A DNA stretch of 64,000 nt from positions 12,116,598 through 12,180,597 of the forward strand of contig CM076658.1 of assembly GCA_038496675.1 (NCBI GenBank), in the 5' to 3' direction. Below, in pieces: positions 34,801 through 47,345 of this stretch (position 1 is its first letter; the number at the start of each line of letters is the position of its first letter). A program made the position numbers and the translations under genes. A model generated the notes under the pieces. That model searched no databases. It had not been told where the DNA came from and was given only the letters and a program-made list of their open reading frames with translations. This stretch comes from Rachycentron canadum (taxonomy: Eukaryota; Chordata; Actinopteri; Carangiformes; Rachycentridae).

Positions 34801-37800
34801 GTAGCTCTTTATTTTTCTTGCTCTTCTGGAGCCTAAAAACTATTACATATGCCAGCAGCTTGTATTTTTAAAGTCTCATCATAAGGCAGGACATCAAGTG
34901 AGCTGTGTGGAACATCACATTATAACCAGCTCCATCTGACAAGAAGAGAAATGAATCCAGCATGTCATAAATCAAGAGGTGCAGAGTCATACAAAGGAGC
35001 TGCTGCTATGCTTTTTCTGTGCAATGGGCCTCCATAAAGGTGACTGAAATTGAGAGCAGTGCTTATAGAGAAAATTTCCTGGATGGACTCAAAACTGTCA
35101 AAATGTAAAAGGAAAGGGACTGTCAAACAGCCCATTCAGCAGCACAGTCCAAATGGACTCTTTCCTCTACTTTAATGAGGTTCTCGACAAATGGAATGAG
35201 GATGTGAGATGGACATTACAGTTGCATCTTGCATGTTTTTCCCTCTGTTTCTTGATATTGCTCACTCATGTCTCTCTCTTCCAGAGAATGTACGTGACAT
35301 CTTCAGCCAGACCACAGTTCATCACCACATTCCCTTCAACTGGGACTGTGAGTTCATCAGGCTACACTTTGGCCATGAAAGAAACAAGCATCTCAGCTAT
35401 ACAGAGTTCACCCAGTTTTTGCAGGTATACATTTTGTATCACAGAAAAGCAGGTGCAGTATTTACAATGAAAGCAACAGTGTGGCATTTTTGGAAATAAG
35501 CTTCTGGTGTATAGGAAGCAGCTGGTTAGCATAGTTCAGCATAAAGACAGATTCATATCACACTCACACTTCGTTTAGGCACCTTTTAATGTAAATAAAA
35601 CATGATATGCAATGAAACATACCTGCAACACATAATAATTTCAGAAAGTATGTTGTATCAATAAATGTAACACCATTCATCCTGTGGTGAGACATTTTTT
35701 ATCCTGCTTAGTGACGATGAAGTGAAGTGAACTATAACTATACGCTATATATGATTTCCTCAAATGGTGGAGCTGTGGTTGTCTGCTGCATCTTCACAGT
35801 TGCATCTCTTGGGTTGTTCTGGTGGTTTGCGGTAGCCACATTAAGTGTCACTGAGACACTTAATGTTCTTGTTTTGCTTTATTGGTTGTTGCCTGCATCT
35901 CAATGAGACTTCTGAGCAGCAGCACTGTGCAGTACCTGGTTTGGAGTTGAGGGCTGTGGTCTTAGGCAGAAGCTGGGTGGTCCAAGAATTAGACCGGCTG
36001 CACTGTGGCTCCATGGCAGTGTGGGATCCCTCAGAGCAGTTTGTGGTTTATCATACTTGACTAGGGCTTCCTACCGCTACACCAAAGACCCTTTAGTGTG
36101 CAGGATTTAATTTACCTCTATCATTATTATTGTCTTGTTTTTCTGTCATGTCCAAGCACATTTCATTTCTTTTGACTAAGTATTACTTAAAACATGAAGC
36201 AGTGCACTTCTATGTGTAGATTTGTTTTTTAAACAGTCTTGGCTCTGCCACCTTGTGGTTGTTGAAGTATTTGGCTGAACTTGAAACTTCAGTGAAAGCA
36301 GAGAAGGCAGAAGATTTTTAGGCTTGGTAAGTATGATGTTTTGTGAGACAACAGCATATCATCACAAGTTTTCAACAATATAATCAGCAAACATTGTGAG
36401 AATTAATCTTCAGCAACAATTCACTGATTAGGTTATCAGTGTAAAGATGAAGTAACAGCTGAATATTGCAGTGACGTTGCTCTGTGATCCTTTGGTTTTA
36501 TGCGATGAGTCTTGACAGCAGACACTGACCCGGGGTCAGCCTCCCCCGACATCCCCTTCTGATTGCATGGTTGTCATATTGAATCATCTTCCTGTGGACA
36601 CACCTGCCGACTGTCTCACCAGCTGCTTGGTTCGGCTCTGGGATCAGACTTCTCAGGACATGGTTTCAATTAGTCTCCAGAGAAGCAGTGGTGATTAGAA
36701 AAGCCAGTGTCTGACACTGTCACATCTGATGACTTTCACGTCTGTCCAACACTGATATTATTCTTTCCTCCTCAGCTCCATTTCACCTCTCAGCTGTAAT
36801 GCGATGCTCCTCATCACAGGAACAAACTCTTTGCTTCTTTTGTCAGCTAACTGTCGGTGTGTGTTTTTTCCTGTATGTTGTGTTGCTGCAGGAGCTACAG
36901 TTGGAGCATGCCCGCCAGGCTTTTGCACAAAAAGACAAGAATAAAAGTGGCACCATCACTGCCCTGGACTTCAGCGACATCATGGCCACGATCAGACACC
37001 ACATGCTGACTCCATTTGTAGAGGAGAATCTTGTTTCAGTGAGTTGTCGAAAAAGTCCTTCACCAGTTGTTAAATTTTTAGAAGCATGAAAGATCAAGAT
37101 TCAGTGGCTACAATTAGCTCAGATGGCAGTGTTAATAATTTACTTTTCAAAGAACTGCTGTCCTTAAGCAGGCGGAGGAAAATTTAAAATAATACAGTGG
37201 AATAATCTGAAGGTTCATTTGTCTCAGATTGTCTCAGACAGATTTTTGATTTTTCTCTAGGCTGCAGGAGGTAGCACCTCCCACATGGTGAGCTTCTCCT
37301 ACTTCAATGCCTTCAACGCCCTCCTCAACAACATGGAACTGGTTCGGAAGGTTTACAGCACCCTTGCCGGCACACACAGAGACATACTTGTTACCAAAGG
37401 TACACCTGAGACACACTGGAGAGTCTCCTCCTCACATCAATGAAATAGTCATGTGTGCATTTCATATATAGCTGTTCGATCACATTTTAACTTTCTTGAC
37501 AGAGTGGTGTGAGTGAACACACAGGGAACATTTACTGTAGCACTAAATTACAAAGGTAAATGAAAATTTCTAAACTGATAAACAGATCACCCTCTAACCT
37601 GTAACTGATAGTTGCACTGTCAGTCACATCTGCTCCTGATTGTGTTTCCCATTGAGATGCAAGATGTAGACTGTTCCTATAGTTTCTATCCATAGTGTTT
37701 TCTCCCTGTAAAGCAAAGACTGGACAAATAGTATTTGCAAATAATTTATTTGTCATAACATACAAACATACATATTACATATTATCATATGTATTAACAT

Positions 37801-40800
37801 ATCTGATGGATGGGTGTAAAGCAAGTCACAGAAAATTATATCATTGCAGTACTTGAGATCAGAGAAGCTTGTAACCAAAGGTTGCAATCCTTGGACCTGA
37901 CACGAAGGTCTTTGTGGGTGAAGTGAATAACCAACTCTTTTCCTTCCCTCAACAACTACAATTCAGTTTCCTTTGAGAAAGACCACCTGATGGTAATGGG
38001 GCTTCTCAGCAGAACTGAATCTAAAGCACACATGAAAGAGTGACACAGGTTGTGCTGCAGGGTAAGGAGGTAAAGCACATTACAGATGGATTATGTGGTT
38101 TTACATATCTGTCTTCATCCTTAACTATCCTGTTTGGCAAAACACCATCCACATAACACCAGGACAAGCAAGGAACAGTATCTGCAAATACTATTTAATA
38201 CCAGCCTACTGTAGAAAATACCTAATGAAGCTAACCTCTCTGTTTCCTGTTTGACTTTAATATTGTGACCTTAGAGTGGCTGAAGTTCTGTAGGCATCAT
38301 TTCACTTCCTCCTCTTCTTTGCTGCATTGTAGAGGAGTTTGTTCATGCTGCCAATAAGTTTGGTCAAATCACTCCGATGGAGATTGACATCCTGTACCAG
38401 CTCTCTGGTCTCCACTCTCACTCTGGGTAAGAGTCTGACTTTCTCTGATTTTACCCTGTGGAGTCTGTCTGTACTTACACTGAACATATTTTATCTACAG
38501 TAACATGACTTTATATCATGTAGAGAAGATGAACCAGTTTAAAGTGCTGATGTGAGTCTTTGAATTATGAATGTCTTCAGCGAGTTTGAGGCTGCACTGA
38601 AAAAAAAATCACAATGAAAATAGACTGAATTCTCTCCTCTTTTTTTCTTTTTTTTCTTTCTTTAATTATTTTTTTATAAATAGTGAAAAATAATTTTTTT
38701 ACAACCAATAATAATGTACAATAATACTCTGCTAAATTGACATGCAGTTAAACTTAAAGCTGTGATTGTTCTCAAAAAAAGGATGCCTTGCATGTGGGGA
38801 AAGGGTGCGAAACAAAGACATAAATTAATTTGTAAACAGTGGACTTTACTTTTTCCATCGATGTAGTCACTCAGGTAGGTTCTGCTGCTGCTCCTCAAAT
38901 CCAATATGTGCATTCAAAACATTTCTATAAAATTGCGTTGTTTTTTTTTTTTGTTCCACCATGAATGGAAGAAGTATGTTACAGGTCTGTTTATTGGCTG
39001 TAAAGATAAAGTTATTGCTCATTCAGTTTAACAACAGTTGCTCCACTGGCTGATTTACAAGACAAACATAAAACATGAAGACAGACTTTATGAAGCGTCA
39101 GGCCAGTGGGGAATATTTGTGTCTCAAACACAGAGTACACTTTCATTTACTTGTTCGGGCATGGGCACTCATCCAGCTTTGTTTGTCTGTGGTTTATATA
39201 ATCTTAAATTAAAGTTGCAGTAACTTCAAGTTATATTCCAGTAAAAGGTCTGTGGAAAATCTTACATCACTGGGTGCTGCTCACAGTAGATGCAGGGCTC
39301 TTTGCTTTTTCCTGGCCTAACTCCCTCCCTCCCCCACTGTTGTGTGTTAAGGCGGCTCAACCATACAGACATCGAGAGGATAGCCCCACTGGAGGAAGGA
39401 GCCATGCCATACCACCTAGCAGAGGCCCAGAGACAGGTAGCCTGATTGACTCCTCTAATACACCTCACATCCTCGTGCCTTTTATCAAAGCCTTTTCCTC
39501 TTCTCCCTTTGCTTCCTTCTCAGAAAGGAGCAGAAAAAGGAGAATGCTCAGCCACTGAATTAGCAGAGTGCCCATGTTTTTCTTCCCTTGTGAAGTACAT
39601 TACTTAAACTCGTAGATAAAAGTACACCAATTATAGCTATAGAAGAGGAATGGATTGTTGCGTTGCACCTCTCCATGAAAGGCTCTCCCCATTTTATTCA
39701 GTATAGGTGCACATACGTATCAGCCGCAATCACACATCTGAGAAGCTAATAAGAGGCTTTTATCAGTGTGAGCCTTGAGGAGTTTTAGGAGCCTTTAGCA
39801 AAGTCTGCTAATGGCAGAAGGAGAGTAGGAGTCAAGGTGGATGTGGGAGCACAAAATAGTTCCTGCCTCCACCGGATAACAGGGCTCTATCTCAGGCTGT
39901 GGTCAGAGATTTTAGGCCACTCATGCTCCTGGGACCCATGCTCAGAGGTCTGGAATTTGATTCCTGTGGGGCGGGGGGCTGCAATTCTCAGGCTTGGCCT
40001 TTAGTGGAAGTAGGCTAATTGTTTAAACCCTTTGATCAAGACCTCGATCTTGTTAGCATGCAACCCTCTGTGGAAGCATCTGGGAAGTGGAAAAGAGTGA
40101 TCTGCTCTACTCCCTTCTCATCTGGTCTGGGAAAAGTTAGTCACCGCATCAACCTGAACACACATACTTTAACAGAGTCTCACGCTGACTTTGCAATATT
40201 CATGTAGATACTTATCTGTACATGGAAAAGGCTTGTGGGGCTAATCTGTTTCCCTGCACCACAGTGAAAAGAAAGGGTCTCGGTTTTCAACATCAAATAC
40301 CGATTCACAGATCAAGTAGATATGAGCGAAATTATACTTTGTTGTAAAAATAAAAGAAGACCTTTAGCTTGTAACCTCCTACATATAGTATGTGTAGAAG
40401 ACTCAGCCACATGTTCACACAGTCATTCACTGTATCAGAGCTGGTCTGTCTGTGACATTTAATACTGAATGAACCAGACATTATATGACATGTCCACATT
40501 CCACCGCCTTCCTCCATGAGTACACCATGGCATTTCTCTTTTCACAATGTATCTGGTTCACTATAGTTTAATAGCCAGTCGATTCATGGTTAGTGTTCTG
40601 ACCCCCTCCTCATCTTTCTCCAGATTCATTTGACCACTGGTGTCTTTTTCTCCTATACAGCACGGACATGAAACGTCTCGGCCCATCTGGCTCCAGGCTG
40701 CAGAGTCTGCCTACAGGTTTACTCTGGGCTCAATCGCTGGAGGTGAGTGACATGTCTGCCGCAGAGCCCCCGGCCAGTCGGAGGGGTAACCTTAGCCGGC

Positions 40801-43800
40801 CAGACTGGCGCTCCGAGGCCCCGGGGCCAGTCATTGTGCTGCAGGGAGAGGGGCAGTGATATGAGGCTCCGGCATTGTGCTGCCGTGCCATCGGTGGCTC
40901 CAGGCTGTCGTTGGAGTCGGAGCTTTGGAATGACACAAATCTTCCGGAACCGCACTCTGGAATCTCCATCTAATTACACTGGAAGGAACGGATACAAGGA
41001 ACCCCTGACATAACTGCCCCTCTGACTCTGTGTGTGTGTGTGTGCTCTCACCAAACACACAAAAACCTATCAATCATTGTTCACGAGGAGGCAGTTCATG
41101 CTGAGGAGAGGTATAGAAAGAGATGTATATCAAACAAGTCATATATGAAACTGCCATAGGATAATGAGCTGTTTATCGCCCTCTGTGCTGAGCGAGCCGT
41201 TTGTGTGTTTGTGAGAAGAGTCATTACAGCAGCCTTTGATGTCAGACAAGACATGCCAAGTATAGCTGCGAACAGGGGTTTAGTGCAACTTGCAGCAATG
41301 CTGCCTCCCCAAACAATTTTCCCACAGTTACCAGACTTCCTACTCTGAGAATAATAACTGTTTTTTATTAGTTTACACACAAACACAGCTCCATTTATTT
41401 TCATTTAACAACCTCCCCACAAACATATCTCCTGAATGACACTAAGGAAAGGAAAAAAGGTTGTCAAAGGATTGATGGAAGGATTGTCTAAGAGCTAAAA
41501 AATCTATTTTAGAGCTGAAATGATTAGTTGCTTAATCTATTAGTCTATCAACAGTAAATTAATTTAATTCTCAGTTTAAGTACGTGTCAACTGTAGAAGC
41601 AAATTAATTTGTATTTACATTATGTATATATGTAAATATATTTTTCAGGTTGAGTTGAAATAATGCATTGTTTGTAGAAATAATAAAGATTTCCATCAGT
41701 GACAAATATATGTGTGTTTTGTAGCCACTGGTGCCACGGCTGTCTATCCCATCGACCTGGTGAAGACGCGCATGCAGAACCAGCGCTCCACAGGCTCCTT
41801 TGTAGGAGAACTGATGTATAAGAACAGCTTTGACTGTGCAAAGAAAGTGCTGCGTTACGAGGGCTTCTTTGGATTCTACAGAGGTAAACATTTAATTTTA
41901 TAGTACAAAAAAAGGACCTGAAATCTGTGTGTAGGTCAACATGTGGGCGTCTTACAAAACAAGCCATCTGATGGGAAGGCATCAAGATTTGTCAGCATAC
42001 TAATATCAACAGCATGGTTTGCTAATTGATACCAGAAACCTTTGCCCTCCTTGTTCAGCAGTGAATAAAGCAACACCCAGGGGTTGTGTTTTCATTATCT
42101 CAATATCAGGGAAAGCTCCCCAAGGAAAATGACCAGCAGAATTCATGTAGCAGCAGCGTCTGATCTGCCTCTACCCAGTGGTGATATAGGTGCTGAGGGC
42201 TTGTGATATACAACACTTCTACCCTCAGGCTGTTCATATGAAGGAAGTAAAGACTGCCATCTACTGCTACCTCAACCACTGCAGCTCTTTGTTGCTCAGA
42301 TCTGCTTCCCTCTGCCCCCCTTCCTCCTCTCTTACGAATGATAAGAGGGTGATTGACTTAGAGACAGACACGCTCGGCTGTTTTCTGGCTGCATACCAGC
42401 AGCAGTCACTCAGCAGCTCCTTCAGAAGTTTATCTGGCTTGATGAAGGACAGACAGTGAAACAGTATGGCGGTTATCGCCACTGTAGCACTCAGGCCCCC
42501 CTCCTCCTCGATCTTGTCCGTGACCACACAGCTCTCTCTGTTCCCCACCAACAGTGGGATCAAGCCTCAACAATGTTGATCCCATATGCAATGGCAGTGT
42601 CATATTTTTGGACTTTTGTTCAATTTCAATGGGACCTTTGTGTTTTGGTGCATCAGATGTATCTGGCACATCTGTAAATATTTATGGGTTTGTTTTACAC
42701 ACACAAGAACCCTGCAGCTTATATTGTTCTAGCTGTCAGTGGCTGTATTCATACAGATAAAAAATGTGCATTCATTTCAAGCCCGACTTTGTCTCTCTCT
42801 CTCTGTCAGGTATTCTAATGGTATCTATGAATAATATTTTGCAGGTCTCCTCCCGCAGCTCATTGGCGTTGCCCCGGAGAAAGCTATCAAACTCACGGCA
42901 AGTCATTCCACTGTGTAGCTTAGAGTGTTCAAAAAGTTGCACTGAATGATTCACTGTGAATGAAAAACATGCATAGAGTATAGAAGAAATGCAGTCTTCG
43001 CAATCAAGATGTGACTGGAACCACAAGTTAACATTAATGCCCCTGCTATCAAGATTGAGATTGTGTCTCATCTGCCTTTTTTTTTTTTGATGTCTTCTTC
43101 CTTTTTTTTCAGGTGAATGATTTTGTCAGAGACAAGTTCACCACACAAGATGATACCATCCCTCTACCTGCAGAGATTCTTGCTGGTGGATGTGTAAGCA
43201 TTACTTTAGTGATCCTTTAAATTCTGTCTGTTGGTGATGAACCCTAAAGCAAGTTAAGGAAAGCAAAGACAAAATTTATATGATTGAAAGTAATGAATGA
43301 TGGGAAAGATGTTTACATTATTTTCTTCTATTTTGCCACATTGTATAGTTTGTCATGATCTGGTTTACTAAAATATACGTGCCAAGAGTTATTACCAGCC
43401 ATAGAAACTATGACGGAAATCTAAAACTAACTTGCTTGTTCACTTATAGCATGGATACATATTCAAGTTAAACAGTTAGTGCAAGAGAAATCAAATTAAA
43501 TAATATCATTTTAGATGTAGAGCATATTCTTGCCAACACAACCATTCATCATGCAGTTTGGATGTTAAATGTGATGATATAAATGTTTTAGTACCTGCTA
43601 AACATTTTGTTAGCAGGCAAAAACCACAGACTATATACAGTGGTGGACGAATTAAGATCCAATACCACAGTATAAAAATAGACCATCACAAGTAAACATT
43701 CTGCACAAACAATATCACTTTAGTTAAAGTACCTGCTTTGTATTATTAGCAAACTGTACCCAAAGTAAAAGTAGTTATAATATATAACATTGTACTGTAC

Positions 43801-46800
43801 ATTGTTGGATTATTCTCACAGATGGATCCATGTACAGTTGGTACTTCACTGATGTAGTTGGTTGAGGTCGTTTAATCAATAACAATACATCATATTTGAT
43901 TAACTCATGTTTTGCATGTAAATTCATAATCTCTAAAGTAAGTAAAGCTTTTTTCCTGTTTTGGACAAAGCATTTGGACTTTGTTGTTAATCCATAATTA
44001 TGGGGAATTCTCAAATTGGTTTTGAGTAATTGTCATAATTTATTTCAAATTTTGGTTTTATTTGAGTCAGTTTATTAACATCTGCTTCTCATTTAAAATT
44101 TTCACCAGTAATAATGACTCATTTGTGAAGTGTGTGTGAGAGATTTATTGTTATTGTATTCTCAGGTCAACTCGTCGACTGGCATCGTACATGGGTTGCC
44201 TGTAATACAAAAGTTAAATTTAGACCTTGAATGCTTGAGATTGGATTTATTTTTTTGTGTTTTTTTTTATTTTGGTACATAAGATCTTTTGAGTGCAGTG
44301 GATTAAAGATAGGATTCTTCCACTCTGCCTTTCCACTGGCTGTGGTGAAACGAAACAGACTGTGGAGCAGAGCCCGCAGGTTGCTCACAGAGGAGCAGGG
44401 TCTCTGGGGTCATGACCCCTGTCAGGGTGCAATTGGAGGAAGAGGCCCTGGAGGGTCCTGGATGAAGCGGGGTCTAGCTCAGTGTGATTGAGTCTGACAA
44501 TGCGGTACATATCTGAGGTGTGGTCACAGCACAGGTCTCCACACAGGACAATGAAGATGTTGCCTTTACACACTTTTAACTACTGAGAATATTTTCCATC
44601 TATGCCCCTCTCTAATTTATTTATGTGCTTTATATCAACTGGCCCACATCATCATGTTTTTTTGTTTTTATGGAAGTTTAAAGTCTGGTTAATCTGATGG
44701 GAATGAAATTAAATTATCGCTCCCTTGAGAAGAGAGAGCTGAAGAAGATAAAAGAGAGGGGACGAGTGCATCAATCTCCAGAGCAGCGGATATTCCCCGT
44801 CCACTTTGAAAATGACTAAATGTGCTAGAGCACTTTGTAGACCTTTGCTCGGATGTTTACAGATAAGACCCCTGCCCTGAATGTCACCAGCAGCCATCCT
44901 GGGGCCTTATTAGATTTGGGGAGGGTGATAAATGTGCCTGAGTCAGAGGGTTCTGTGCCTTTAGGGCATTGCTAGCCAGGACCTCAAGCCGTCCGGGTGA
45001 TTCAGCGCTCTCCCCTGGGAATGGGGGTGAATTGGGGAAGTGTGCGGGGCGAGGCCAGGCCGGGCCGCTTACCCTGCCACAGGAGATGCCTCAGGGGAAG
45101 CAAGGGGGCAGAGGGCTGGTGCCAGGGTCAGAGCTTCCCAACCATGAGCCAGGGCTTCTCCTCACCCTTCGCCTGCTCTGCTCTGACCCCATTGTTCCTC
45201 TATCAATGCCTGCTTTTTCCTCCTTCTGTCAAGGCCATTCTCTGACAAAATCAGATCAGACGGAAAAAATGTTTCTTTTCAGCTGAAGTTTATGGAGATA
45301 ATTTGAAAATTCCTACTTGGAAAAAAAGCTTACACATCATTACCATTTTCACCCTGAGTTCACCCTTCAGATGTGTAACCTCACTTATCAAAGAAAATAT
45401 ACACAGAAAGCTGCATCTCAATATAGAAACCACTCATCAGCTGTTTCTTTTTCCTGGTTCCTTGCAGGCTGGAGGTTCCCAGGTGATTTTTACCAACCCT
45501 CTGGAGATTGTTAAGATCCGTCTGCAGGTGGCTGGAGAGATCACCACAGGGCCTAGGGTCAGTGCCCTGAATGTTGTGAGAGACCTGGGCTTCTTTGGCC
45601 TCTACAAGGTAGGTCAGCACCTCTGCAGCACCATGACGTCTGCAGCATCAGCCTCTGTCATACAAGGGCAGTGAAAGGTGCTCTGACGTTCCTGAGATAT
45701 AACATCAACAACATGAGGAGTTTATTTATTGTTCACCTTAGTGAATGTAACAAAGTTGATGGAGGATGGTTTCATAACAAACTGATGGGAAATACAAACC
45801 CACTATAGTGAGGTGCAGGCTCACAAGCAGACATTAAAAAAGAGAATCGAAAGCCACAAACTCATAACTTTGATGTTTATTTCAACTTGTAAAGCTCAAC
45901 ATTTTAACAACCTTCTTTAGGTTAAAATCAGTAGGCGTCAGTTTATGTCAACTGGGACTTGTGTTAACAAGTGAAGGCTGAGCAAATGTCCACATTATCA
46001 GGAACACAAGCACAAATCAGAAAGAAACTGGACAAAATCAAAAACTTCAGATTGTTACAGGTTAAGTTAGAAAGATCAGATGAATTCTTAATATGAAAAG
46101 TAACTGAGTGAAAAATAAATCATGATAGAATATCAGAAACAATGAGGTGAAACTGACAAAATAGAAAAACATCGGCATGTAAACAAACATATAAACATAA
46201 ATAGAAAACTATCAAAACAGATCCAGTCAGTGTAACCAACAAGATTTTTTTTTTTTTCGATTTGTTGCTATTTTACTTTAACTTTACTAAAAGCTCTGAA
46301 AAAGAAAATTCTACTCTATTACTCTACTCAATTATTGCCTTAATTAATTGGTATCAATTTCCTTCAAAATTCAGATGCCTCTCTTGTCCAAACAGCCAAA
46401 GATTCTGTTTACTTTCAGATTAGATAAAGAAAAGCTGCAAATAAGTTGAAACCCAGGAATCTCAGAGAATTTGGAGAATTACTTGCTGCTTAATTTTCTG
46501 TTGATGTAACAATGAAGTAATTACAGCAATATGACAATACTCCAGTAAAAGTGCTCTGTGCATAATGTGCCATTAAAAAATGACTACTTATTATGCATAG
46601 GAGTATTATCATAGACTAGTTTGTTAGTTATTATTAATGGTGAATTAACATTTTAATGTTGTTGCTGGCAGACAGTTAATTTTACCTATAATCTTGGCTA
46701 GTTTAATTTCTAACAATGCAATTTTTCTAATGTAAAATTGACATCTGCAGACTAACAGATCACTGTAGCTGTCACATAGATTAAATATAATGGAGTTAAA

Positions 46801-47301
46801 GCTATATTTCCTTTTAAATAGAGTAAGAGTAAAAGTAAGGAAAGATAAATGAAAACACTTAAAATAAATTAAATACAGTACTTGTGTAATGTTATGTACT
46901 TTATTTCCCACCACTGTAGAGTAACGTGTTTAGATTTTTTCCCCCAACAATGCAGAGATGAAATATTACTGTATTTGAACAAACTGTTGTATGTGTACAT
47001 AGACATAATGGAGATCAGCATCAGAAATGTGAACATCAAACAGTGCTTTTGCTCACTGTTTGCAATTTTCCAAAACAGTGTTCAACATGCAAAAGGAACT
47101 GTGGCCAACGACCAACAGCAAATTAGTGAGGGATTATGCTTTGCTACTGCTCCTTTCCAGATCCTTGTGGGTTTACTTACAGCTCGAGTCATGTGTTCAT
47201 ACTCCATATTTTAATGAGTAGCAGACAGTGTGCGGCTTGTTAAAAAAATTGCTGACTTCCTCTTGGTAGAAGCAGCCAGCACACTGGGGTTCATGGTGGT
47301 A

Positions 47302-47345
<44 letters not shown>

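Noticed and set aside
38420..38440. Possible extra exon or frameshift after slc25a12 exon 8
   Set aside because: The divergent SGLHSHSG end still joins exon 9 in frame with correct phase, so no break is needed.
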